Shown here: one piece after another, positions 35,001 to 40,703 of the stretch
Numbering within the stretch: the stretch's first letter is position 1
Layout: every line of letters starts with the position of its first letter
Source of the DNA: Candidatus Blautia stercorigallinarum
GTDB taxonomy: Bacteria > Bacillota > Clostridia > Lachnospirales > Lachnospiraceae
Reading direction: 5' to 3'
Assembly: GCA_019112785.1 (NCBI GenBank)
Contig: DXIQ01000008.1
Coordinates: 1 to 60,272, forward strand
Length of the DNA stretch: 60,272 nt
Made by a program: the position numbers and the translations under genes
The notes under the pieces: model-generated
What the model was told of the DNA's origin: nothing
The model's input: the letters and a program-made list of their open reading frames with translations, nothing else
The model's database searches: none

Positions 35001-37129
35001 CGGGAGAACTTGGAGGAAACGGAGAGGTAAGTATCCAGGCTTCTAAGGAATTGACAAACCGCGACCAGGTTGCGGGAGAGTTCAACTTTATTGTAACAGA
35101 TAAGGCTGGCAATACTGCTGCAACTGGTTCCAACAGTGCAGACGGATCTATCAGCTTCAGCCCGATTTCCTACAGCAAAGAAACAATGTTCCGGGACGCA
35201 GCAAATGGTATAGCCCAGAAGAGCAGTGCGGACGGAAAAGATATCTTTGCTTACCAGTATACAGTATCTGAAGATACATCAAACCTGCCGGAAGGCGTTG
35301 CGCCAGTAGCTGCAAGTTTCCAGATTACTGTGACTGTGACAGACAACAACGACGGTACACTGGGTATTGCAGTAACTTATCCGGAAGAGAACGGCAGTCT
35401 TACCTTCAGGAATACCTATGGAGCTTCTGCAGAGGCATCTGTATATGTAGGCGGCTCTAAGAATCTGGAAGTAGCATCTGGAGATAACGCGCCGGATATT
35501 GCAGGACAGTATACCTTTGAAATTTCCGGTTCGGAAGGTGCTCCAATGCCGGAGAGAACAACAGCAACCAATGATGCAGCAGGTAATGTGTCCTTTGGAT
35601 ATATTACTTATACAATGGAGAATGTGTTTGGCGATTCCGGTGTAACGGAAGAAACTCCTGAGGAAGACGAGACAGAGGCTGAAAATCCTGAAGAAGGACA
35701 GACTCCTGAAACTGATGGAGACGTTCAGCAGGAAGAGACAGCACGGACAGAAGGCAGTCCTGAAGAAAATGCAGAAAGCGTAGCAATTCCTGATGAGGAT
35801 GCTTCTGCTCAGGCGGTAACAGAAGAAACTCCGGCTGCAGAAGAAAACAGCAGCGAAGTAACAGGAACTACAGAACCTGTTACAGCACAGACAGGAGAAA
35901 ATTCTTCGGAAGGACTGAATGCACAAAGAAGCAAAGTCTACACCTACACGATTACAGAGACAGGAAATGTTTCCGGCGTTACTAATGATCCGGAGGTTAC
36001 CAAGACTTTCATGGTGACAGTAACAGATAATGGAGACGGAACAATCACGGCTTCCTCTTCTGAAATTCCTGGTGCACAGTTCAGCTATACGAATACTTAT
36101 TCTGTAACACCATTAGATCCTACATCTCCTACAGACGGAGCTGTAACGATCACAAAGGAACTTACAGGAAGAGATATGACGGAAGGTGAATTCCACTTTG
36201 TAATGACGGATTCCCAGGGTCAGACTGTAGCAGAAGGTACAAATGGAGCAGAAGGTTCTGTAACATTAAGCGGCGTAAGTTTTGATACACCTGGTACTTA
36301 TAACTATGATATCAAAGAACAGATCGGAGACTTAGGCGGTGTGGATTATGACAGGACTGTTTACAAAGCGTCTGCAGAGGTAACAGATAATGGCGACGGT
36401 ACTTTATCTGTCAATTGGACAGTGGCCAATACAGATGGCGAGGCTGTTGACAGCATTGTATTCCACAATGAATACAGCTATGGAGATCAGGGAACAGATG
36501 TAAATATCGGAGCTGTGAAAGTTCTGGATGGTCGTGAGCTGAAGAACGGAGAATTCACATTCCTGCTTACAGACAGTAACGGAGAACTTGTTTCCAAAGC
36601 AGTTAATAACGAGAATGGATCTGTACAGTTTGCCACTCTTACCTTTACGGAACCGGGAACTTATACTTATACAGTTTCCGAGGAAAAAGGCGATATGGAA
36701 AATATAACATATGATGATACTGTTTATACAGTCACCATAACTGTTACAGACAGCCTGAAAGGTTATCTGGAAGCCGCCGTTGACTTCGGTGGAGAAGTAC
36801 CGGTATTTACAAACCGATACACAGCGCCGGAAGAGCCAGCTCCTTCACAGCCAGAAGAGCCGGAAAAGGACGAGCCTGACCAAAATACAACAACCAACAA
36901 TACTACAAATAATACCATCAACAATACTACAAATAATACTACCAATAAGACTACGAATACTACGATCAATAAGACCGTAAACGAAAAGACAACCACGACT
37001 ACTGCAAAGAGAGTTAAGACAGGAGACGAGACCAATGCGATGATCTGGATTGTCCTGGGTGGTGTAGCTGTTCTGGTATTTGCAGGCGGCGTAATCAGTG
37101 TTAGGAGAAGGAAACGCAATAACAAATAA
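23093..37129 (+). CDS. Giant cell-wall-anchored adhesin with VWA domain and about 20 pilin-type isopeptide repeats
   Basis: About 4,678 residues. A long basic signal peptide ends near TVYAA. A VWA domain spans about residues 180-520, with the MIDAS motif DVSGSMD and FTDGNPTT. After two linking domains, a block of eight FctA-like repeats (roughly 26.07-29.6 kb) follows, each with a K.(L/V)TGR.(W) start and GMTYD / FTNTY end; these are the streptococcal-pilin isopeptide type. Four fimbrial D2-type domains (QMVGVDDELTYTIDW and relatives, 29.6-31.2 kb) and a Cna-B-like domain come next, then twelve more FctA-like repeats (31.5-36.8 kb). The eighteenth carries an acidic insert. The end is an Asn/Thr linker, the sorting signal VKTGD, a membrane helix and RRRKRNNK. 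Sortase should fix it to the wall, with intramolecular isopeptide bonds stiffening the stalk. The ATG at 23093 gives the cleaner signal peptide; 23081 is possible. Confidence 0.93.
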   Translation: MKEKTQILKERRTWSHRLSAMLAIILAVVMVVGMMPQSTLTVYAATESTQESGEENGGFFSNLIDSVTSFLGIGDSGNSETAENTEEDGVQTFAVEDSDTQVDPDTTMGWENFTAPSGIVSTQNIGRIWTDKSVFNSSYEFDGSLSGQSITKGDSDFLVGLSALSSMSNLRTVTTTTTPLDIVLVVDVSGSMDNGQGDSMGYVYTETYSVRNNSSYYIQLDNGDWQRVSYRNNSGWYYTTGSGWNTQTHTVDYKRSADDQTEGRVQFYTREEVNKMEALQNAANAFVDSVAEMNDSITDVNQQHRISLVKFASDENNSVGNDFTRQGYNCSQIVSDLTAYNSGTSSSLKNTINSLYGEGATQANYGLHQAQRVLDGDGDLTGARENAQKVVIFFTDGNPTTSSSWSDSVAGEAINYAYEMKQDDTIIYSIGVFQSANPSDTDGDFNRYMNAVSSNYPDAHCYTTDWGGNEQESNNFNNLHLGDRVTSDTSGEENPQYYFAATNADELDQVFEDITESLPTSEGSGSPIEDVVREGETNPGTLTFTDTLGSYMEVTATGAGEDTIQLAYGNEIFSSSSKTTVDNVDTYHFEGTYTANSIYGAADLENLVVTVTRSDDPAIGDTITVTIPASLLPMRNYDVDTDNSTMTVTPAYPVRLFYGVSVKQAAIDALNNPAAEGNAEIYNAIMESNLSDDNSTVDFYSNLWSSGNGTTTATFTPSAGNKFYYYTENTELYTDEECTDRATWQDVQSVNTLYYKDVYWVQDNADTGAAHEETDGYITINRSGDEWNEIAYDSNNNAYIPAQTERADRPATLESNKSTNETSTAATVLVPKWNTDGSVSQALGNNGKLSVATPGDLEIKKTVDWGNASDETKSSKNNFTFQITLTDSENTALTGSYSYAVYGSAESPVSTGTIANNGTVSIAADQRVVITGLPADTKFTVTEQGANSNGFTTTDSSAGENANTTDGTVAGTIVAGSQQSVSFTNTYHADSVNLSTKATLQVQKNLDGRDWRTSDEFIFEIAGLGNTAVGNITTPEPTNTTVTVTDETQNYTAAFGDIQFTAPGEYRYAITENNDTNPIDGIDYSAARYRIVVIVIDNGTGNLVVDSVAIEQRLNDDGQIPEQQPEITNNTVVFTNTYDVSNGTTNIDGTKSYTDTTGGNPINADKFTFQLRALGGFETASGTSGSYTVEAADVPMPEGADANHAITTTNTGYGFGFPTISYDGNDVGKTFEYEITEIPGSEQGMTYDNTSYTVQVTVTETADPENPDQTIILATPNLTPQQIVFDNTYDPTDADITLDAGTAIHGVKNLTGRSMQDGETFYFQLTAVNELAQEVLPMPEIVTVNADDDDMAFNFNDMTFSKTGTYTFTVNEVADESGTETTDDNGMTYDKNICTVTVNVTDNNKDEDPDNDGSLTATVTYSNVGHNDTDQAAFTNEYKAHMNYGAEGAGGIAVTKQILDRPMAAGDFNFTITGEGDASELVTEADANFSNTAAETDGTVTMNKLQSLSFDQDDAGKTYTFIVDEADPTDDNRLAGVEYDKSQYRIDITVVDNGDGTMHAVTTVTKTMDADGSETNEIIVDHAVSGTEGYTVPTFGFVNDYNPNGAQLGEATNNALQITKTVTGASSPEGVQYGFTLTATSSNMSSIQGLDDNHQAHVNTTDIIAAGESQTLSFPTLTFTEPGTYTFTVQEDTPAADDGWTFDTAIKYITVVVTDRNSDDEYDGNLYIQSVTGNPAEAVNEYEANPITVGGDSTVDGIQVQKTVTGNDSTEEFSFQLEPVDPDNEKWQNVESVEQNYDGIASITSGVTQETPVTVEFGGITFKAVGEYEFNITEIQAHDDQDDPAGWTYDAHTVKVTVHVTDEDFDGQLDAEVEYDNSGAVTDSDKAVTTAAAFTNSYQPSQVTTDEDADTAIQVTKKVTGANAIENFVFTLSLAEGQDGTNIFEGTGDDLTAFDGMTVNTANDIQAGKTDTQTFGDITFTAAGDYKFVIDETTTTTAGGWTYDSKTVEVTVHVEDQNGALVITGIDNNNPEFINSYTPGSVSLSGDSALKVTKVVSGGTAASDFHFTLTFDAESSSGKAENIEGLNNETLTSTVSKDNLAEDGTETVSFGDLTFKAAGDYVFTVNEDEADGEIPDGWTYDNSDKTITVHVTDEGFDGQLDITVEGNNPTFYNTYYKPEDAKSVQDTNGNNIDGQMVGVDDELTYTIDWVNNAVDKNGVPVNADVVITDTVPAGTTLVAKSISEGGVEQDGTITWTFKNQTPGASGQVSFKVTVDEPANGNPTEDITNSADITIGDNGPQTSTVTNPVPSKTETTNPGSIGEGTVLTYQISFTNTDGDNASAEVVDTLTKGQGYNAGSATVQIGSNEAAPMEPTATTGDAAGGQTLTWNLTDLPDNTEVVITFKVTVTRDAGASVDNTATVNGHKTNTTITPYPSDDKKDVAFADEPETSINGQMVGVGDEIIYTIDWAAEEDGEVTVTDKVPAGTQLVKGDDAISDGGVYEDGTITWDLGEKQAGDKGTVTFTVIVTEDAVDADPITNKAEIYVGENDPKTTNEVTTDIPKKEVSDTTPDTGIQVGDTLTYTIEYRNDTDEPATVTVTDILPAGLTYTGVPEGQPVPEEVTNDDGRKVLTWTIKNVEPSSTASTVTFNTVVNENATTVKDPVTNKATVSVGDHDYDTNTTGGDVEVNTGDLTISKEIILTEGQGTEIDTDKEFTFTITLRGTNDQPLTGTYQYKIGDGDTQELDFNDEGQATLNLKHNESATVTGLPEGAKYTVTEADYTADGYTATSTENAEGSITEAGSEVQFTNTYNPSSVVIGNDTNAGITVQKTFTGRQWTEGDEFQFTISNISAPEGVTAPMPEGTTITISAEGAEAGINHGTFGSMTFGTVGTYTYEISEIDSSQTGIQYDGHKATVTVEVTDSGNGSLKADVTYDNTEAETESDKDVKGAAAFTNTYNPEEVVIGGDGDNGIKVQKTLKGRDWAEDESYSFTIKNTSAPDGMDQTDIPMPEETTIEVGKPSEGNVNNAVFGEMTFTQAGTYVYEITENAGNAEGMTYDDHTTTVTVAVFENQTEGTLWAQVLYDNSTALTENDQYVSDAAAFTNTQAAEAVFELNGTKVLEGRDFQEGDSFTFNVKAEDGAPMPDMIDEDGNITIQPTDGSSADISFGKITFTKAGEYIYHITEQSGNADGMTYDTASHDIIITVTDDNQGGLTAEITVGEDQLTWTNSWTFQSGDSFSLEGTKNMTGKELTDSQFTFRVEAQDGAPMGETLQANFNGAATDNEDGTWTAPITLLKNITYTSAGDYVYLITEVNDGQPGVTYDTTQYRVTVHVASNGDTNATIEKTAGSAEGEQEWTEAGAVVFNNSYKSTGTATLDGAANLAGTKTLTGRDWIGANTDTLMADSFTFLLAPGTVGTENAINDGTIVMPETMVAVQGGFSQGAAVPFNFGDITFNQAGEYVFTISEQQPGAEGFVGNTGGMTYDDHIYTITVSVKDNGKGGLTAEVTDTEGDSNWTNTYKAGPGEEPGSEVLSGSENLNVTKVIDGREWQEDDSFTFVLTGGDDATNAAINAEEPTVILPENAEGITIDSATENHQAAFGDITFTETGNYVFNISEQIPADDEKLGGMTYDETVRVIEVSVTDNLDGTLTAQVTRVSPEAGLTFTNTYQPGGSVTVEPVEGQIQLTKVLEGKAWDGDSFTFEITAKSGTAADGALIRPESGNIPMPEETSVTVNAPTGKTESGSDMAVFGFGPITYEAAGTYVYEVREAAGTNPGMTYSQNVATVTVTVTDNLHGGYAAAVSITGETFTNTYATSLDYNGEGGLNIIKNLANHDIGSGQFGFTVTPADSESAEKADLALGGNPVTAEAVTNSEGIASATIPVFSSMQFTQADSGKEYTYTISENQGDDAGYTYDGTTYTVVISVADDGNGILTVTTTVSGGADGEMTYTYDNTDSAYEPASVTFNNSYNATGELGGNGEVSIQASKELTNRDQVAGEFNFIVTDKAGNTAATGSNSADGSISFSPISYSKETMFRDAANGIAQKSSADGKDIFAYQYTVSEDTSNLPEGVAPVAASFQITVTVTDNNDGTLGIAVTYPEENGSLTFRNTYGASAEASVYVGGSKNLEVASGDNAPDIAGQYTFEISGSEGAPMPERTTATNDAAGNVSFGYITYTMENVFGDSGVTEETPEEDETEAENPEEGQTPETDGDVQQEETARTEGSPEENAESVAIPDEDASAQAVTEETPAAEENSSEVTGTTEPVTAQTGENSSEGLNAQRSKVYTYTITETGNVSGVTNDPEVTKTFMVTVTDNGDGTITASSSEIPGAQFSYTNTYSVTPLDPTSPTDGAVTITKELTGRDMTEGEFHFVMTDSQGQTVAEGTNGAEGSVTLSGVSFDTPGTYNYDIKEQIGDLGGVDYDRTVYKASAEVTDNGDGTLSVNWTVANTDGEAVDSIVFHNEYSYGDQGTDVNIGAVKVLDGRELKNGEFTFLLTDSNGELVSKAVNNENGSVQFATLTFTEPGTYTYTVSEEKGDMENITYDDTVYTVTITVTDSLKGYLEAAVDFGGEVPVFTNRYTAPEEPAPSQPEEPEKDEPDQNTTTNNTTNNTINNTTNNTTNKTTNTTINKTVNEKTTTTTAKRVKTGDETNAMIWIVLGGVAVLVFAGGVISVRRRKRNNK

Positions 37130-37174
37130 AGGAAAGAACGGAACCTAAGGTGAAGAGAAATCCTGTATGAAAAG

Positions 37175-37217
37175 GACCGGGGCCCTGCCTATCAAAGGCA
37201 GGCTCCCGGTCTTTTTT
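37175..37217 (+). terminator. Intrinsic terminator of the adhesin gene
   Basis: GACCGGG..CCTGCCT pairs with AGGCAGG.CCCGGTC, followed by TTTTTT. Confidence 0.93.
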
Positions 37218-37240
37218 CACTGTTTCAAGAAAGAAGCCAA

Positions 37241-37269
37241 TTGAAGTGCAGAAGGAAGGATAGTATAAT
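37241..37269 (+). promoter_or_regulatory. Promoter of the sugar isomerase gene
   Basis: TTGAAG (37241-37246) and TATAAT (37264-37269) are 17 bp apart, about 75 bp before the gene. Confidence 0.75.
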
Positions 37270-37344
37270 AAGGGAAAAAATGAGGATTTCAAAATAGCCC
37301 TCACAAATCAAAGGATTGTTAAAGAAAGCAGCGAGGTAATGAAA

Positions 37345-38589
37345 ATGAGCGAATTACAGAAAAAATATCAGATCGGCACAGAAGAAAACAGAAAATTTCA
37401 GGAGGAGATCCGGGAGAATCTGCTGAATTTCGGCCACAGATTTCCTTCTCCGGGAGGAAGCTCCTATTATCTGGGAGATGATGGAACACCCTGGAAGGAT
37501 AGAAGCCGGGAGACATGGATCACTTCCAGAATGACCCATGTATACAGCATCGGCACCTTCCTGGGCCATCCGGGCAGTGAGGAACTGGCGGATGCAGGTC
37601 TTAAAGGCCTTCGGGGAGAACTTCACGATACACGCAACGGAGGCTGGTATGCAGGCCTTACAGCAGATGACCAGATCCTCCCAAATAAACAGTGTTATGC
37701 CCATGCCTTTGTGATCCTGGCAGCTACATCTGCCCTTCTGGCAGGACGGCCTGGAGCGGAGGAACTTCTGGAGGATGCCCTGAAACTCTATGATCTCCGT
37801 TTCTGGAATGAGGAAGAGGGTCTTTCCTGTGATACCTGGAATACAGAGTTTACAGTACTGGATGATTACCGGGGACTGAACGCCAATATGCACACGGTAG
37901 AGGCTTTCCTGGCAGTAGCTGACGCCGCGGGCAAAGAAGAATACCGGGTAAGGGCAGGCAGGATCATTGATCATGTACTAGGCTGGGCTTCTGCAAATGA
38001 GTGGAGGATCCCGGAGCACTTTACGAAAGACTGGACACCGGATCTGGAATGCAATAAGGATCAGCCGGCAGATCAGTTTAAGCCATACGGGGCTACCCCG
38101 GGACATGGGATCGAGTGGGCAAGACTGATCACTCAGTGGGCCCTTTCCACCTATAAAGACGACGCCCAGGGAGCGGCCAAATATATTGAAGCAGCAGAGA
38201 ACCTTTTTAACCGGGCAGTAAAAGACGCATGGAACGCAGATGGAGCTCCGGGTATTGTATATACTACAGACTGGAATGGAAAACCAGTGGTCCATGACCG
38301 TATGCACTGGACGCTGGCAGAGGCTATCAATACCTCCTCTGTGCTGTACCATGTTACGGGAAAAGAAGAGTACGGCCGGTATTACGCAGAGTTTATGAAG
38401 TATCTGGACGAGACGGTAATGGATCATGTAAACGGCTCCTGGTTCCATCAGCTGGATGAGCACAACCAGGTGATCGGCACAGTATGGCCGGGAAAATCCG
38501 ATCTGTACCACGCTTTCCAGTCCACCCTGATCCCCTTCTATTCTCCTGCGTTATCTATTGCCGCAGCGGTGAAAAAAGGAGAAAAATAA
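37345..38589 (+). CDS. AGE-family aldose-ketose isomerase (YihS-like)
   Basis: A protein of about 414 residues of the N-acylglucosamine 2-epimerase superfamily, an (alpha/alpha)6 barrel. It tracks E. coli YihS closely at several blocks: ETWITSRMTHVYSIGTFLG, GLNANMHTVEAFL, PEHFTKDW.PD..CNKD.PADQF and GATPGHGIEWARL. Histidines corresponding to the YihS active site can be seen in NANMH, TPGH and SDLYH. YihS isomerises sulfoquinovose, and also mannose, to the ketose; relatives are mannose isomerases. No other sulfoquinovose genes are nearby, so mannose/fructose or a related aldose is at least as likely. ATG 37345 is better spaced from GAGG than ATG 37339. It stands alone before the MATE gene. Confidence 0.85.
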   Translation: MSELQKKYQIGTEENRKFQEEIRENLLNFGHRFPSPGGSSYYLGDDGTPWKDRSRETWITSRMTHVYSIGTFLGHPGSEELADAGLKGLRGELHDTRNGGWYAGLTADDQILPNKQCYAHAFVILAATSALLAGRPGAEELLEDALKLYDLRFWNEEEGLSCDTWNTEFTVLDDYRGLNANMHTVEAFLAVADAAGKEEYRVRAGRIIDHVLGWASANEWRIPEHFTKDWTPDLECNKDQPADQFKPYGATPGHGIEWARLITQWALSTYKDDAQGAAKYIEAAENLFNRAVKDAWNADGAPGIVYTTDWNGKPVVHDRMHWTLAEAINTSSVLYHVTGKEEYGRYYAEFMKYLDETVMDHVNGSWFHQLDEHNQVIGTVWPGKSDLYHAFQSTLIPFYSPALSIAAAVKKGEK

Positions 38590-38603
38590 GAAATTAAGAA
38601 ATC

Positions 38604-38632
38604 TTGACTTTTTTGCAGATCAGAGAGATAAT
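38604..38632 (+). promoter_or_regulatory. Promoter of the MATE gene
   Basis: TTGACT (38604-38609) and GATAAT (38627-38632) are 17 bp apart, in the 78-bp gap before the gene. Confidence 0.6.
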
Positions 38633-38667
38633 TTCAGGCAGATTATGATTAGAAAAGAGGAAAGATT

Positions 38668-40038
38668 TTGGAAAAAGCAGATAACCGGATTATGGGAACT
38701 GAAAAGATCCCAAGTCTGATGATCCGGATGGCAATACCTTCAGTCATTGCCCAGGTCATCAATATTTTATATAACATTGTAGACCGTATCTACATAGGAC
38801 ATATTTCGGGAGTGGGAGCCGCTGCTCTTACGGGAGTGGGGCTTACCTTTCCCATTATCACTCTGATCTCCGCCTTTTCCGCTTTTGTAGGTTCCGGAGG
38901 AGCGCCTCTGGCATCTATCTGGATGGGGAAAAATGACAAAAAACATGCGGAGAAGATCCTGGGTACGGGAGTATTTATGCTCCTGTGCTTCTCTCTGATC
39001 CTGATGGCTGTATTTCTCATCTTTCAGAGACCTCTTCTTTATGCCTTTGGAGCCAGCGATGCTACCATCGGCTATGCCATGGAGTACCTGACCATCTATC
39101 TGATCGGAACTGTATTTGTAGAGATCGCCCTAGGACTGAATCCTTTTATCATTGCTCAGGGAAGATCTACGACAGCTATGATGTCTATTGTCATCGGGGC
39201 TGTGATCAATATTGTGTTGGATCCGATCTTTATCTTTGTATTCCATATGGGTGTAAAGGGCGCAGCCATTGCCACAGTTATTTCCCAGGCTGTAAGCGCT
39301 GCCTGGAATGTGAAAGCCCTGGTGGATAAGAAAGCGGTGCTGAAGATCGTTCCTTCCTGTATCCGCCCGGATATCCGGGTCATCGGACAGATCTTCTCTC
39401 TGGGGATCTCGCCGTTTATCATGAGATCTACGGAAAGCCTTATTTCCATTGTGCTGAATCATCAGCTCCAGAAGTTCGGCGGAGATCTGTATGTAGGCTC
39501 CCTGACCATCATGCAGAGCGTTATGCAGCTTTTTTCCGCCCCTTTAAGCGGTTATACCCAGGGAGTACAGCCTATTGTAAGTTATAATTTCGGAGCGGGA
39601 AAATTTGACCGGGTGCGGACCACCTACCGCTATATGATCTTCGGAAGCTTTCTGATCTCCTTTGTGACAGCGGCTTCCGCCATGATCTTCCCGGAATTTT
39701 ATGCTATGATGTTTACCAATGAAGGGGATCTGATCGCTCTTACGGGAAAAGTCATGCCGGTATTTATGGCGGGAATGCTGATCTTTGGCCTTCAGAATGG
39801 TATCCAGCCCACATTTCTGGGTCTGGGACAGGCAAAGATATCCCTTTTTATCGCGCTTCTGCGAAAAGTGATCCTGCTGGTGCCGCTGGCTCTGATCTTC
39901 CCTAATTTCTTCGGGGTCATGGGTGTTTACTATGCGGAACCGGTGGCGGATATTACTTCAGCGGTGATCGCAAGTATACTGTTCCTGTGCAATATCAAGA
40001 AAATACTGACTATGGAAAATTTAAAAAAGATCAAATAA
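38668..40038 (+). CDS. MATE-family multidrug / cation antiporter
   Basis: A 456-residue membrane protein with the twelve helices and internal duplication of MATE transporters. The first repeat opens IPSVIAQVINILYNIVDRIYIGHISGVGAAALTG and the second has GISPFIMRSTESLISIVLNH. The blocks YTQGVQPIVSYNFGAG and GLGQAKISL are diagnostic of the DinF/NorM-like group in Clostridia. The start is a TTG behind AGAGGAAAG. It should export organic cations or drugs using a sodium or proton gradient. The substrate cannot be told. It ends at a hairpin of the dispersed family. Confidence 0.92.
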   Translation: MEKADNRIMGTEKIPSLMIRMAIPSVIAQVINILYNIVDRIYIGHISGVGAAALTGVGLTFPIITLISAFSAFVGSGGAPLASIWMGKNDKKHAEKILGTGVFMLLCFSLILMAVFLIFQRPLLYAFGASDATIGYAMEYLTIYLIGTVFVEIALGLNPFIIAQGRSTTAMMSIVIGAVINIVLDPIFIFVFHMGVKGAAIATVISQAVSAAWNVKALVDKKAVLKIVPSCIRPDIRVIGQIFSLGISPFIMRSTESLISIVLNHQLQKFGGDLYVGSLTIMQSVMQLFSAPLSGYTQGVQPIVSYNFGAGKFDRVRTTYRYMIFGSFLISFVTAASAMIFPEFYAMMFTNEGDLIALTGKVMPVFMAGMLIFGLQNGIQPTFLGLGQAKISLFIALLRKVILLVPLALIFPNFFGVMGVYYAEPVADITSAVIASILFLCNIKKILTMENLKKIK

Positions 40039-40055
40039 AAGGTTCAGATCCGGAG

Positions 40056-40116
40056 GAGCTGTCCCATTAATCAAGATCGGGAATATTCCTGACATATGTT
40101 TAATGGGACAGCTTTT
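40056..40116 (+). terminator. Dispersed hairpin element, copy 3, serving as MATE terminator
   Basis: GCTGTCCCATTAA (40058-40070) and TTAATGGGACAGC (40100-40112) match perfectly, followed by TTTTCT. The interior (AGATCGGGAATATTCCTGACATATG) is the two ends of the 6073 element brought together; the longer copy has extra sequence between them. Confidence 0.8.
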
Positions 40117-40139
40117 CTATATTTTGTCTATAAATATGA

Positions 40140-40167
40140 TTGACTTATAAATTCTGAATATTATAAT
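40140..40167 (+). promoter_or_regulatory. Promoter before the gene remnant and PNPOx gene
   Basis: TTGACT (40140-40145) and TATAAT (40162-40167) are 16 bp apart. It would now drive the small flavin-type protein at 40311 through the remnant. Confidence 0.75.
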
Positions 40168-40200
40168 TATATATAGAAATCGTTTAAAACTATCAGTCTT

Positions 40201-40335
40201 ATGAGATTTGAGGACGCTTTGATGAACCTGCTGGTGGACAATCTTCATCCCGATGTGATTCTGTCTCATGACGACTGGGGTTCTAAATGGAAAATAAGGA
40301 GGGATAAACTTTGGAAGAGGTATATGAATTTCTGA
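40201..40335 (+). pseudogene. Remnant of a uroporphyrinogen-decarboxylase-family gene
   Basis: The frame from 40201 reads DALMNLLVDNLHPDVILSHDD then WGSK. This segment is highly characteristic of URO-D-like enzymes (often methyltransferase-associated) in Clostridia, but it begins and ends abruptly after about 28 recognisable residues. The rest of the frame, to the stop at 40333-40335, runs out of register into the start of the PNPOx gene. Only a scrap about 90 bp long remains, together with a good promoter, consistent with a deletion that joined the old promoter to the next gene. Confidence 0.6.
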
Positions 40336-40703
40336 AAAAATGCGGAACCTATTATCTGGCAACTGTAGAAGGAGACCAGCCCAGAGTCCGGGCTTTCGGT
40401 ACCATTGATCTTTTTGAAGGGAAGCTTTATATTCAGACCGGGAAGGTGAAAGAAGTATCTAAACAGATCATGGCAAATCCTAAGATCGAGATCTGCGCTT
40501 TTGACGGCAGCCGCTGGCTCCGCCTGACGGCCAGGGCCCTGGAGGATGACAGATACGAAGCCAGAAAGCATATGCTGGACGCCTATCCGTCCCTCCAGAA
40601 AATGTATCAGCCTGACGACGGCAATACCCAGGTATTTGCCCTGGAAGACTGCACGGCTGTTTTTTCCTCTTTCACAGAGGAGCCCAGGACGGTAAAATTT
40701 TGA
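40311..40703 (+). CDS. Pyridoxamine-5'-phosphate-oxidase-like FMN-binding protein
   Basis: A 130-residue split-barrel protein. The pattern CGTYYLATVEGDQPRVRAFG, LYIQTGKVKEVSKQI, NPKIEICAFDGSRWLRL and a C-terminal VFALED..AVF belongs to the PNPOx-like group common in anaerobes. These bind FMN or F420 or related cofactors and reduce small molecules; few are characterised. The start is a TTG behind AGGAGG. Its stop codon directly abuts the stop of the convergent NAT gene (TGA then TCA), leaving no room for a terminator. Its promoter appears to have been taken from a deleted URO-D-family gene. Confidence 0.85.
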   Translation: MEEVYEFLKKCGTYYLATVEGDQPRVRAFGTIDLFEGKLYIQTGKVKEVSKQIMANPKIEICAFDGSRWLRLTARALEDDRYEARKHMLDAYPSLQKMYQPDDGNTQVFALEDCTAVFSSFTEEPRTVKF

